From positions 134,990,430 through 135,054,429 of the forward strand of contig OW240916.1 in the NCBI GenBank assembly GCA_933207985.1: a stretch of 64,000 bases of DNA, in the 5' to 3' direction. The notes below the pieces were generated by a model, which searched no databases, was not told where the DNA came from, and saw only the letters and a list, made by a program, of their open reading frames with translations. The position numbers and the translations under genes are program-made. Origin of the DNA: Pelobates cultripes (taxonomy: Eukaryota; Chordata; Amphibia; Anura; Pelobatidae). Positions 43,875-55,440 of this stretch are shown here, piece after piece (the first letter of the stretch is position 1; each line of letters starts with the position of its first letter).

Positions 43875-46800
43875 ATGTCTCAGGGGTTCCTACCGGCTCC
43901 ACTCAGGATCTGGTCTAACAACACCAGAGGCCTCAACATCCCTGAGAAACGTAAGCACCTTCTACGGAAGCTATGGTCTCTCAGGGTATCTGTAGCATTC
44001 CTGCAGGAGACACACTTCAAGGAGGGGAACGCCCCTATGATGCGAGACGGAAGATTCCCCCAGGGATTCTTTGCAAACCACCGAGATTCCAAACGCTCGG
44101 GTGTAGCCATCCTCTTGGCGGGAAGTGTTCCATTCCGGTGCACCGATACCAAGACAGACCCGCAAGGGAGGTACCTCTTCGTGAAAGGAACTATAGCGGA
44201 TCGCCAATATACACTGGCCAATGTATACTGCCCCAATCGCGGCCAACACACATTTTTGGCCCGAACGCTAGCACACCTGGAGAAATTCCGGGAGGGGCTC
44301 TTGATACTGGCAGGGGACATAAATCTCCCCCTAGACCCAAGGGTGGATACATCTCGGGGGTCCAGCGCCATACCGGACCACTGTGTGCGTAGGACCAAAC
44401 AATCCCTAAATAGACTTGGTTTGGTCGACTGCTGGCGGGCGGCTCACCCAGACGGGAGAGACTACACCTGCTATTCGGCCCCCCATAACCAGTATAGCAG
44501 GATAGACTACGTCTTTGTGGCGCAGGAATACCTCCATCTGCTCATGTCCGCAGAAATAGGGATCCATGGAGACTCCGACCATGCCCCCGTGTCCATACAA
44601 CTCAAATCGCCCCTCTTCAAACCGAAAGAACGCCAATGGAGACTCAACGAAAACGTATTAACAGACGTGGAATGCACGACTCAGACCTCACAAGCACTCA
44701 CTCGATACTTTGAAGATAACTCCTCCCCCGAGGTTCCATCGCTGACCACCTGGGAAGCGCATAAGTGCGTAATTAGAGGGCACTACATCAGCCTCTGCAC
44801 ACAACGCAAACGAGAGAGCTCCAGACTAGTCCTAGACCTAGTCAAGCGGATAGCCGACCTAGAAAACTTACATAAACAGGAACTGACAGACGACATATAT
44901 CTGCAATTGACGGATGCGAGAAGGCAACTTAAGGACGTACTTTCCCAGAAACTACTTAACGTGATTCGCAGGTCTAACCGCTATTTTTACGAGTACTCCA
45001 ACAAATGCGGTAGAATGTTAGCCAGAACCCTACAACAGAGGCAGAGACAAAACCACATACACAAAATCAACACACAAGACCGGAAGGAAACGCGACTCCC
45101 GGCGGAGATTATGCAGGCGTTCAGGACTTATTACATGGACCTCTACAACCTGGCTGATACGGCGAGCGCCCAAGACCCAACAAGACACGGCCGAGACCTG
45201 ACGGAATATCTTTCCAGACACGTCTCCCGGAAAATCACCCCAGAGAAAGCAGCAGACATGGAGCAACCTCTGTCTCTCGAGGAACTATATGCGGCGCTCA
45301 AACTGACCAAATCCAACAGCGCGCCGGGACCGGACGGCCTCCCCGCAAGTTACCTACGCGCTTTTAAGGATATACTGCTACCACACCTACTGACAGGCCT
45401 GAATTCGCTCCTTGAGGGCCAGACTTTCCCGGTCGACTCGCTCCGTGCAGTAGTAACGGTCTTGCCGAAAGAGGGGAAAGACCCAGCATGTTGTGCAAGT
45501 TACCGCCCCATCTCCCTTTTAAACGCGGACCTGAAACTATTTGCGAAAGCCATGGCTCTCCGCCTGGCCAGGGTGCTCCCTGACCTGGTGCACCCTGACC
45601 AGGTGGGTTTTGTCCCGGGCAGGGAAGCCCGGGACAATACTATCAGGGCACTTAACATCATCCACTCGGCCGGAGAGCGGGGAGAAGGACTGGTTCTCCT
45701 ATCCACAGATGCGGAAAAGGCCTTTGACCGAGTGGATTGGGCATACCTCGCAGCCACGCTTCAGTACATGGGCTTCGGACCCAATATAAGGACCTGGATA
45801 GCAGCATTATACACAAACCCGACGGCACGAATCCGAGTCAACGGCGCCCTCTCCGACCCGTTTCCCATTCGGAATGGCACGAGACAGGGGTGTCCCCTGT
45901 CCCCACTTCTATTTGCCCTCTCTTTAGAGCCGCTCCTGGAGGCAGTCAGAGCTGATGGGGGAATCGTGGGACATACAATAGGGGGAACGGAACACAGGGT
46001 TGCGGCTTACGCCGACGATATGCTCTTCTTCCTAGAGCGACCGCTGATCTCCATGCCGAACCTACTGAGGATCCTCCGAGACTTTGGGAAGGTCGCGAAT
46101 TTAAAACTCAACACAGAGAAATCGGAGGCCATTAACATCTCGGTCCCAGCTGCATCGGCGCTGCATCTTCAGTCACAGTTCAAGTTCAAATGGTGCGAGG
46201 TAAAACTAAAATACCTCGGTATCTGGCTGACTAAAAAGTTCTCACACCTCTACCAGGAAAACTTTGTTCCCATCCTGACCACAATTCAGGCTGATATGCA
46301 ACGATGGACAGACCTCTATATCTCGTGGTTTGGACGCATAAATGCGATTAAGATGAACATCCTACCACGTCTTCTCTATTTATTTCAGACGATTCCGATA
46401 ACACTACCACGAGACTTCTTCCGCGCTATATCCACGGCGATTCGGAGATTGGTGTGGAAGAGGGGAGCACCACGAATCAGTAAAGACCGACTGGAGCAAC
46501 CTAAACACAGTGGAGGAACCGGACTCCCATCGATCACGAGATACTACCGAGCGGCGCACCTGCTGAGGGTTGTAGACTGGCACACCCAATCGACTGACAA
46601 ACTATGGGTACGAGCAGAGATAACGCAGGCAGAGGGGAAGATCCCCGCGCAACTGTGGAGGTCGGGAATTTCACAAACCGCCCTCCGTACAAGGAACCCC
46701 CTGATAGACGCAACCGTGAAGCTATGGTGCACTCTCCGCTACCCACTGCAGCTAACTACGCACACCAGCCCACTCACGCCCATCTCATGTAACCCTGAAG

Positions 46801-47696
46801 TGGGAGGTGGAATGATGCCAGGGGAACTACAAAGCTTCTCAAGATCAGACTGGATTTACATGCGCCAATGGTGCGAAAATGGCTCCCTCAAAACCCTGAC
46901 TGAATTGCTCCCTGACACAACCCCCACGGTCCTGGACCGGTTCCGATACTTGCAGGTTAAGTCATACTACTCAACCACGGTAGCCAAACAACAATTTCAC
47001 CGTGATCTTACGCAATTTGAAACACTTTGTGCAAGTAGACGGCACATGGAACGGGGGATTTCGACCCTATACACAATGCTTATCGGTGGGAGACATGTGC
47101 CGCCCCCGAAATTCATCGCCAGATGGGAAAGAGAAACCGGAGAATCCCTGACGACCCAGGACTGGGACAAGATATTTCTACTCACTCACAAATGCTCTAT
47201 TAGCTCAAAATTTCAAGAGATGAGCTACAAGCTGTTAACAACTTGGTACAGAACACCTGATGTGCTACACCGCATGAACCCGGATATAGAGGATACATGC
47301 TGGAGGTGCAGAAGAGAGAAAGGCACCATGCTCCATGTCTGGTGGACGTGCTCATCCATCACCCCCTTCTGGGAAATGGTAAATGCCAGAATACGCGAAA
47401 TATCAGACCCGGAACTCCCGCTCCAGCCCCTCCCCATGCTACTACACCACACGACCATGACACTAAAGACCTATAAGAAATCATTAACGAAACATCTACT
47501 GACGGCAGCGAAATCCCTGATACCCACAATGTGGAAACAAACGGCTACCCCCACCTTTCAACAGTGGGTAGACAGAGTAGGAGAAATTCGTTCTATGGAA
47601 AGCATGACGGCAGACATCCAAGGCCGCACGGAAAAATGTAACCTGACATGGACCCCCTGGCTCCTGTACATTGCTGCGGACAGAACTGTAACCTAA
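43875..47696 (+). CDS. L1/Tx1 ORF2 protein: endonuclease and reverse transcriptase
   Basis: 1273 codons, no stop. APE-type endonuclease residues 1-240: WSNNTRG (13-19), QETH with catalytic Glu (45), NVYCPN, GDIN (147-150), RIDYVF (209-214) and SDHAPV (234-239). The reverse transcriptase contains APGPDGLP, YRPISLLN, AFDRVDW (Asp618 region), NGTRQGCPLSPLLF and YADD (712-715), so the catalytic triad is intact. The C-terminal zinc-knuckle-like motif CWRCRREKGTMLHVWWTC starts at residue 1142. By family it nicks target DNA and copies its own RNA. All key residues are present, so it may be competent. Confidence 0.95.
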   Translation: MSQGFLPAPLRIWSNNTRGLNIPEKRKHLLRKLWSLRVSVAFLQETHFKEGNAPMMRDGRFPQGFFANHRDSKRSGVAILLAGSVPFRCTDTKTDPQGRYLFVKGTIADRQYTLANVYCPNRGQHTFLARTLAHLEKFREGLLILAGDINLPLDPRVDTSRGSSAIPDHCVRRTKQSLNRLGLVDCWRAAHPDGRDYTCYSAPHNQYSRIDYVFVAQEYLHLLMSAEIGIHGDSDHAPVSIQLKSPLFKPKERQWRLNENVLTDVECTTQTSQALTRYFEDNSSPEVPSLTTWEAHKCVIRGHYISLCTQRKRESSRLVLDLVKRIADLENLHKQELTDDIYLQLTDARRQLKDVLSQKLLNVIRRSNRYFYEYSNKCGRMLARTLQQRQRQNHIHKINTQDRKETRLPAEIMQAFRTYYMDLYNLADTASAQDPTRHGRDLTEYLSRHVSRKITPEKAADMEQPLSLEELYAALKLTKSNSAPGPDGLPASYLRAFKDILLPHLLTGLNSLLEGQTFPVDSLRAVVTVLPKEGKDPACCASYRPISLLNADLKLFAKAMALRLARVLPDLVHPDQVGFVPGREARDNTIRALNIIHSAGERGEGLVLLSTDAEKAFDRVDWAYLAATLQYMGFGPNIRTWIAALYTNPTARIRVNGALSDPFPIRNGTRQGCPLSPLLFALSLEPLLEAVRADGGIVGHTIGGTEHRVAAYADDMLFFLERPLISMPNLLRILRDFGKVANLKLNTEKSEAINISVPAASALHLQSQFKFKWCEVKLKYLGIWLTKKFSHLYQENFVPILTTIQADMQRWTDLYISWFGRINAIKMNILPRLLYLFQTIPITLPRDFFRAISTAIRRLVWKRGAPRISKDRLEQPKHSGGTGLPSITRYYRAAHLLRVVDWHTQSTDKLWVRAEITQAEGKIPAQLWRSGISQTALRTRNPLIDATVKLWCTLRYPLQLTTHTSPLTPISCNPEVGGGMMPGELQSFSRSDWIYMRQWCENGSLKTLTELLPDTTPTVLDRFRYLQVKSYYSTTVAKQQFHRDLTQFETLCASRRHMERGISTLYTMLIGGRHVPPPKFIARWERETGESLTTQDWDKIFLLTHKCSISSKFQEMSYKLLTTWYRTPDVLHRMNPDIEDTCWRCRREKGTMLHVWWTCSSITPFWEMVNARIREISDPELPLQPLPMLLHHTTMTLKTYKKSLTKHLLTAAKSLIPTMWKQTATPTFQQWVDRVGEIRSMESMTADIQGRTEKCNLTWTPWLLYIAADRTVT

Positions 47697-48604
47697 AACA
47701 CCTGCCACCCTTTTCTCCTCCCCCCCCCCAGCTGCTCAACACACCTCTTCCTATTAAGGTATATACACCCCCTTCCTTTCTCTCTCCCCTTCTTACTCTC
47801 TCCCCCTCTCCCTCATCTACGCCCCCCACCTATCCAGACATTGCTGGGCCAAGGTAACTCAAATTTAGATATAGAACAGGACCGGCGTGCCACTACGGAC
47901 TACCGCACAGACGCCACAACCCAAGCAGGCGATGGAGAGGTCAACAGACAAAGGCCCACATACTCTGACTATAGTACTACACACGCCTAAGTCACCCTAG
48001 ATGCCCACAGACTTATAGCCACACATGTGGGGGACACCGCAGTACGAATAGCAGTATAGGCACTCTTGCCCGTAAGATCCACACATTGACACCCCCCCCG
48101 CCAAGACGACCACACTCGACAGGCGCAGAAACCATACAAAAGAGGCTGACCGACTCAAACGTGGACGAGAATCACTGCACTCGATATATGCGACACACAA
48201 ACAAACACTATTCATGCCGATACAACATAGATAACTGCAAAAAGCCGAAAGAAGGACAAAACTGAAAATGCGGATATTGCCACCCTTGGTGCTCGCTAGG
48301 GTCAAGGCGACTCCCCTACCCTTGACTAATCTCCTATTCCCATTCTCATACACACCCCCACTTCCCTTGGACAATAACTGATAACTGAAGAATGTCAAAA
48401 ACATATAATAAGAATATTAAGATATAAGGAAGTCAAATGGGCTGTACTCCACTACTGTGGTATAGATAGCACTGTAATACAAAAGCAACATTTATGTAGT
48501 TCTTTAATGTACACTTGGATTGAGATATTGACTCACAGCTATTGAACTCTTTTCTCTGTATTTCCCTGTTTATGAAAACGCAAAATAAAGATTGTCAAAA
48601 AAAA

Positions 48605-49315
48605 AAAATCTAGCCTAATAAAAGTTAGTGAGGCGAACATAGAGTCTGTTAGGGTTACGTTAGAATTTGGAAATCACATAGTAACGTGTAGGTGTGATTT
48701 ACAGGCCCCCTGAACAATTAGAAGAGTTACATAATCTACTAGTTGAAGAAATAGCTAAAATGACAATGAAGGGCGAAGTTATCACGGGTGACTTTAAGCT
48801 ACCGAATGTAAACTGGAAAACCAAAAGAGCTGCTTGTGCCAGGAGCACACATGTTCTAAACTCTCTTCTGGGATCATCTCTAAAACAATTAATTGAGGAA
48901 CCAACTCATAAGGAGTCCATACTAGATTTTGTGTTAACAAATGGAGATTTAGTATCAGATATTACTGTAGGTGAAAGCTTTGGATCCAGTGACCATCAGT
49001 CAGTGTGGTTTAATATAAGAACAGTGACTGAGTCACACCACACAAAAACAAAAGTTTTAGACTTTAGAAAAACAGACTTTTCTAAAATTTGAATATGCAT
49101 AAATGAGTCTTTATCAGACTGGAGCAGTTTAAATGGAGTCCAGGAGAAATAGGATTATTAAAAAGTTGCACTACTGAATGCAACAGAAAATTCCATTAGG
49201 CTTGTCAGGAAGAGCAAAAAAAAATAAAAAACCACTGTGGTATTCCGCAGAAGTGGCTAAAATAGTAAAAAACAAAAAAAGTTAGCATTTAGTAATTGTA
49301 AAAAAAAAAAAAACA
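48605..49315 (+). pseudogene. CR1-like LINE ORF2, endonuclease C-terminal part
   Basis: Continuation of 40577-40842. After a frame disturbance, MIYRPPEQLEELHNLL, VITGDFKLPNVNW, ILDFVLTNGDLVSD and SSDHQSVWF give the remaining endonuclease motifs (GDFN-type with Lys in place of the last residue, and SDH). The reading continues to about 49300, then meets stops and an A-rich insertion. Confidence 0.85.
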
Positions 49316-49805
49316 TTTGTTAGAGCCTTTTCTAGTGTTAGGCTCTAAACTTCTGCGCGTCTGTGTCTTTTTGGGTAGATCACATGACCCCTCTCTCCTG
49401 AAGAAGATATGAATATTCTCCACCGAATATGTAAAAGACAGATGTTTTATACTAAGTGTAGCATCTCAAAATGGAAATGATGTCCATATAAGTAAAAGTA
49501 GAAACGCTCACCTTGTTTAGAGCCTTTGGTAACCGGCTCTAAGTATTTTTGCCTAGTGTCAGATTGTGGGGTTACACTGCCCCTCCCTTTGAATCACTTA
49601 TACAGGATACAGCAGATAAGTAAAAGATGGGAACAATTTATTATAAAATAATATTTATAAAAATACACTAGTATATCTAGAAAATAAAAAACAGTAAAAA
49701 AAACAATACAATATAAGAATATGTGACCTAAAAAATATATATGGGTCCACTTTAAGAGCCAAAACGCGTTTCGCCGATAAAAAAACGGCTTCTTCAGTCA
49801 GCTAG
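49316..49805. mobile_element. Unclassified insertion in the CR1-like LINE
   Basis: About 490 bp of unrelated sequence sits between LINE coding blocks. It contains repeated TTAGAGCC / GGCTCTAA pieces and AAAACGCGTTTCGCC followed by CGGCTTCTTCAGTC (49764-49797), the motif shared with 32272 and 56108. Exact ends uncertain. Confidence 0.45.
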
Positions 49806-51545
49806 TTAGATTAAAAATAAAAGAAGGAAGGTATGTAGAAGAGGATAAAGATCTAGCTGACTGGCTCAATGAATATTTTTGTTTAGTCTTGACACCTGAA
49901 AATGAAGGAGAGGGATTTCATTTCAGAAAAAGGACAAATGGGTCATTTGTTACATGTGAGTTTAGAAGAGGTTCTATTCTACTGTCAAAAGTAAAGACAA
50001 ATACGTCGATGGGGCCTGATGGGATACACCCAAAGTTATTAAAAGAACTTAGTGGTGTACTAGCAAAACCATTTACGAATTTATTTAACCAATCATTGTT
50101 AACAGGAGTAGCCCCAGAAGACTTAGAATTAGCGAATGTTGTACCCATTCACAAGAAAGGTAGTAGGGAGGAGTCGGGCCACAATAGGCCAGTAAAAAAT
50201 AGAGAAAAAAAACAAGCAGTTAACTGTCAGTGCTATGATGCACACAGTACCTAAGGTTTATAAGTGTTCCCTTACAGACACTTAAATAACAACAGTGACA
50301 AGAAAAAGAAAAAAACAAAAGGTACAAAATAATGTGAATCACCAAAGTGATAATAAATAAGTGAATACAAACTGGATTATGTTGATATATTCTAGATTCA
50401 GAATTACATCCGTAAAAAATACACAAACAATATATAGTGTGATATTGTTATAGCCACTTAGAAATTGAAAGTGGTAGAGAACTCACAAAAATGGGATGAT
50501 ATCAGCCATATCTCCCTCTGTATTAGGGGACTGGAGAATGTGAAGGACCTCCAGCGATGAATCCAATTTTATAATTGCAAATCTTCTAATTCATTCCAAA
50601 TGGAAGGAAAGAAGAATATGCACAATAGGCCAGTAAGCCTTACTTCTGTAGTGGGAAAAGTGAGGGAAACCATGTTAAAGGATAGGATTGTTGAACATCT
50701 AAAAACACATGGATTTCAAGATCGGAGACAACATGGGTTTACTTCATCTTATTGATTTTTTTGATTGAGTAACTAAAATTATAGATCAGGGTGGTGCAGT
50801 AGACATTGCTTACCTAGATTTCAGTAAGGATTTTGACACGGTTCCACATAGAAGGCTCGTCAATAAGTTTCGATTCCAATATTGTTGAATGGGTTAGGCA
50901 GTGGCTAAATGACAGGCAACAGATGGTTGTAGTCTATGGAATATATTTGAAGGAAGGTGTAGTTACCAGTGGGGTACCTCAGGGATCTGTACTTCGACCC
51001 ATTCTCTTTAATATTTTTATTAGTGATATTGTAGAAGGTCTTGATGGTAAGGTATGTATTTTTGCTGATGATACTAAAATTTGTCACAGGGTTGATGTTC
51101 CAGGAGGGAAACGTCAAATGGCAAATGATTTAGGTAAATTAGAAAAATGGTCAGAGTGGTGGCAACTGACATTTAATGCAAGATAATGCATTTTGGGCGT
51201 AATAACCTATGGGCTGAGTATAGAATATTTGATACCCTACTAACCTCAACATCTGAGGAAAGGGATTTAGGGGTGATTATTTCTGATGACTTAAAGGTAG
51301 GCAGTCAATGTAATAGAGCAGCAGGAAATGCAGGCAGAATGCTTGGAGAGGTATTAGCAGTATAAAGAGGGAGGTGCTCACGCCATTGTACAGAACACTG
51401 GTGAGACCACACTTGGAGTATTGTACGCAGTACTGGAAACCGTATTTTCATAAGGATATTGATTCTTTGAAAAGAGTTAAGAGAAGGGCTACTAAACTGG
51501 TTCATGGAAAGCAGGATAAAACTTAACAGGAAAGATTAAAGGATC
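49806..51545 (+). pseudogene. CR1-like LINE reverse transcriptase, broken
   Basis: RT blocks in order on the plus strand: TSMGPDGIHPKLLKEL and LANVVPIHKKGSREESG (50008-50178). After an insertion (50196-50621) come VVGKVRETMLKDRIVEHL and AYLDFSKDFDTVPH (about 50810-50850). Then VTSGVPQGSVLRPILFNIFI and VCIFADDTKI (50960-51085; FADD active site present), LGVIISDDLKVGSQCNRAA and RRATKLVHG (about 51270-51510). Stops, frameshifts and a short duplication or deletion near 50860 make it inactive. Confidence 0.88.
50196..50621. mobile_element. 426-bp insertion with 16-bp target duplication
   Basis: CACAATAGGCCAGTAA is present at 50180-50195 and again at 50622-50637, and the LINE reading frame resumes across the pair. 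The insert is AT-rich, with AGAGAAAAAAAACAAG at its left and GGAAGGAAAGAAGAATATG at its right. A duplication this long indicates target-primed retroposition, but the family is unknown. Confidence 0.65.
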
Positions 51546-52134
51546 TTAAAGGGACACTATAGTCACCAGAACAACTAGAGCTTATTGAATTTGTTCTGGT
51601 GAGGAGAATCATTACCTTCAGGCTTTTTGCTGTAAACACTGTCTTTGCAGAGAAAATGCATTGTTTACATTACAGCATAGTGATAACTTCACTGGCCACT
51701 CCTCAGATGGCTGTTAGAGATCCTTCCTGGGAGATGGCTGCCTAAAATGCATCCAAACATTCAGTATCTCCAACCTGTGCATGTAGACACTGAACTTTCC
51801 TCATAGAGATTCATTGATTCCTTTAATCTCTATGAGGAGATGCTCATTGGCCAGGGCTGTGTTTGAATCATGCTGTCTCTGCCTCCTTGTCAGTCTCAGC
51901 CAAGCCTATGGGGAAGCATTGTGATTGGATCAGGCTACCACTTCTGATGATGTCAGCATACTGCTTGCTGGTCTGAAGCAGACAGGGCAGAGCCAGCAGC
52001 TTCAGGCTTGGATACAAGTAAGATTTTACTATTTTTAGGGAGGCATGAGGGGCCCAGGGGGGCTAGATGGGGGTTTTAACACTATAGGGTCAGGAATACA
52101 TGTTTGTGTTCCTGACCCTATAGTGTTCCTTTAA
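51546..52134. mobile_element. T2-type MITE (family A) in the CR1-like LINE
   Basis: 589 bp, TTAAAGGGACACTATAGTCA ... CTATAGTGTTCCTTTAA, flanked by TTAA. Same orientation as 32728-33328. It splits the LINE C-terminal coding region. Confidence 0.9.
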
Positions 52135-52498
52135 CATGTATAGCTTGGAGGAAAGGCGAGACAGGGGGATATGATAGAAACATTCAAAAACATAAAGGAA
52201 ATCAACACAGTAAAGGAGGAGACTATATTTAAAAGAAGAAAAACTACCACAACAAGAGGATCTAGTCTTAAATTAGAGGGGCAGGGTTTAAAAATAATTT
52301 TGGGAAGTATTACTTTACTGAGAGGGTAGTGGATGCATGGAATGACCTATCAGCTGAAGTGGTAGAGGTAAACACAGTGTGTGAGTTTAAGCATGCGTGG
52401 GATAAGCATAAGGCAAGAGACTAATTAAACATATTTCGAAAATTGGGCAGACTACATGGACCGAATGGTTCTTATCTGCCGTCACATTCTATGTTTCT
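52135..52498 (+). pseudogene. CR1-like LINE 3' end
   Basis: C-terminal codons (AGGCGAGACAGGGGGATATG region, TTRGSSLKLEGQG, EVNTV) lead into the conserved 3' tail CTACATGGACCGAATGGTTC / TTATCTGCCGTCACATTCTA. The same tail, reversed, is at 36778-36828 and 57768-57830. Confidence 0.8.
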
Positions 52499-52587
52499 AA
52501 ATACAATACAATATCTAGCAGACACACAAGATAAATAAGGTACAAGTTAAAATCTATTTATTTTTACAAATATTTATCTTTTTGAAG
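52499..52587 (+). repeat. Right copy of the LINE-flanking duplication
   Basis: Matches 38945-39027 (CTAGCAGACACACAAGATAA, GTACAAGTTAAAATCTATTT, CTTTTTGAAG) and starts directly at the LINE 3' end. Confidence 0.7.
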
Positions 52588-55100
52588 TCACACTTCAAGT
52601 ACAGTTAGGACTATATTTACACAAAATTAAGGCCTGCGCTCATACTTTCAGTATTCTTGGCTACAGTAGTCATCAGCTAAAATACATCTAACAAGCAAAA
52701 AAAAAAAAAAAATACATTACCCGCATACAATCCCTATGCACATTTAAATTAGATTAGGCTTTTAGTACCATTTTAATGGCCACTGACGTTTAATCCCACG
52801 GTCAAGGTGAGTCCTACAATAATAATTCACCACGTTACTCTCCGGTAAAAGGCAAAATTTCTAATAAGACAGAAATGGAAATTCCTATGAATCCCTACAC
52901 AATGAGTAGACCTTAAAAAGGTATACAATGTAATATGACTGTAAAACATCAGTACATAGAAACACACAAAATTAAACCCTGTGCTCAAACACTTACTACT
53001 CTTGGGCAAAAACAATGGCTATAGATTTGTTTTATCATCCCAAATACATAGAACAAAACCAAAAATAGCAAATTACTATGCACATGCAAATAACTAGAGG
53101 TTTATTATTATTTATTTTTTTTTACAAAGGATGAGCTTTAATGACCATTGTAGTGGTACTCCCTTTTGCAGTATATTAAATGAGCATGCATGGGAATATC
53201 CTGGTCTTGCCAGGTAACTTGTGAATACAGGCACATGTGGTGGTGATGATGCAGACCATATCCCAGGAAAAAACTACATAAGAGTGGAAGTATGGCAAGT
53301 ATGGAAGTATGGGTGGGGTGGACAATAGTAAGTCAACCTCCCCTTATATATTTTATTAGTAGCTCCCACCTGCTGCCCATGGATGCGTGCTTGTGGGACA
53401 CGTAGTCCCCCTTTTATTATATTTAGAGCCCTCACACTGGGGACACTTGGTCCCCCATGTATTATATTTAGAGACCCAACCCGCTGCCAATGGATGAACT
53501 ATAGGTCCCCTGTTTAATAAAAAGCCACCATCATTTTTACATTTAATAGTCCCCATCAACTGTTCAAAGGTAGGAGCATGCAGGTGGAGAGTGATCTGTC
53601 TACCCCATATTATTTAATGTTACCCACCAAGGTGGGGGAAAGGAACCCTCTGTTATTTTTCAGGTGCCTGCCCAAAGGCGGTCCAGATACTGTGCAATGG
53701 CTGCCACTGGATGCTCACTGTTTAGGTGAGGGCATAAAGGAGTTTTTTTTAACCACCCTTCTTGAAATACGGGGATCATATTAATGCCCATAGGCTTTTT
53801 TAATGTTATTTGCTTTTTCTACTTTAATGTGGAGGCTGGCTAGCATTATTAACCTTCGCAGTGCAAAGGTTTTTGTTTTCTTTTTAATATTAGTCCACTG
53901 GCTGAGATGGCTGCCAGCGGGCAAATAGTTTTGAATTTTTAAAATCGTGCTTTTGAAGCATTCAGATCCAGACTTTAGACGTCCAGCAAAGTTTGGTCTG
54001 GTTGGAAATTGGACCTAATTCAGCCTTGTTCTGAGCCAGTATTCCAAAATCCGGACATTGTTAAATAGTGTAAACAATGCCTGGAGTTTGCACTCCCAAT
54101 AGCCCCATGCACAGCCAGCTGGGTTTGCCCCATTCAGGCCTTAGTGAATAAACCTGCATGTCAGCACTATTTCTTTTGACCATTTTCAAAATCCACTACA
54201 CTGTTTTACACTGTCTGCTGTTGCAATATCTAGGATATTGGCAACCAAAAATAAATATGAATGTTTGACCATTAATTTAGTTTGAGTTGGTATGATAATG
54301 CATATAAACTCCCACTTTATCACATCAACTCAGACTGGAAGGGCTATTGGCACCTGACACACTATGGTTAATGTCAAATTGTTCGGAAATGGTTCCACAA
54401 ATTATTGTTGGGCTGCATCTGGGGACTCAGGCTACCATAACCACTACAGAGTGCTGCAGTAGTTGCCTTAGTGTCCCTTTAAGGAAAATACTATTTTAAA
54501 ACAAAATGGAAGGGACTGTATTATGATAAGTCAACTATTTTGTCCTGTGGCTTCTCTTCTTGAGATTAAATTTTCTCAACAGGCACTGGCCAATAAAATG
54601 CCCTTTGAATATATTGTCCTTCTATAAGGAGTATAAATTCCCATTTGTTTAGTATAATATACTGGATAGTTCATAATAGGGATATTAATTATTACTTTAC
54701 AAAATGTCAAGTCCAAAGCTCAGTTCATATACACTTAAATATTAACTTGACGTGCTAACCTTGAAAGAAAACTAGTATTTCCTTTCTGTACTAGTGTTCC
54801 CATTTCAGCATTTACATACTACATACTAGGCTTGGCCAACTTGGCACCATTTGCAAATACATCTAATGCCAACTACACCTATTACCAGGGAGGGATTCAT
54901 AATTTAAAATGATACCAGGTAAATTGTGTCTATAACCAGGACGTAAGTTTTAATGCACCATGGCATTACCATTTCTGCAAGTAGAAAGAAAGGTCTGCCT
55001 TTGTCTGTGAACATTACTGTTAGCATACCAGTGAAACACAATATTAAACACAGAGGGCCGGTGGATTTTTGCCAACTTAGGCAAAACAAATTTAAAATTG
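52588..55100 (-). other. dock8 intron 2, mostly unannotated
   Basis: No exon seen. Repeats: the CCCAAGAGTAGT/GAGCACAGGG-type segment twice (about 52635-52680 and 52975-53015, minus), and a small GGGACAC..TAGTCCCCC / TTTATTATATTTAGAGCCC minisatellite at about 53353-53530. A lone T2-type right end (TTAGTGTCCCTTTAA) lies near 54470. Confidence 0.45.
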
Positions 55101-55117
55101 CTGCCCCATTTGCTCCA

Positions 55118-55440
55118 TCCACTCATACAGACCGACACACGCTGACCCAAGCAGACTGACCCATACCGACACACACTGACCCATGCAGATGCACACATAC
55201 AGGCACACAAACTGACCCATGCAGACACACACACACACTGACCCCATACCGACACAGACAGATCCCATACCGACACAGACAGATCCCACACCGACACAGA
55301 CAGATCCCACACCGACACAGACTGACCCCATACCGACACACACGCTGACCCATGCAGACACACACGCTGACCCATGCAGACACACACGCTGACCCATACA
55401 GACACACATGCTGACCCATACAGACACACATTCTCTGAAA
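55118..55440 (+). repeat. Minisatellite, CACACGCTGACCCATRCAGA units
   Basis: About 13 imperfect units of 21-25 bp (ACACACGCTGACCCATGCAG; ACACAGACAGATCCCAYACC). The long Cys/Val/Trp-rich minus-strand ORFs here come from the repeat and are not genes. Confidence 0.9.

Larger units (their letters stand above)
40843..48604 (+). mobile_element. Complete L1/Tx1-type LINE
   Basis: 7762 bp, flanked by a 15-bp target duplication AAAATCTAGCCTAAT (40828-40842 and 48605-48619). It starts GGGGGGGCGTGGCC, contains two open ORFs separated by 1.86 kb, and ends with AATAAA (48584-48589) and an A-rich tail. It interrupts the endonuclease region of an older CR1-like LINE. An identical target duplication and open ORFs indicate a young insertion. 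Confidence 0.95.
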
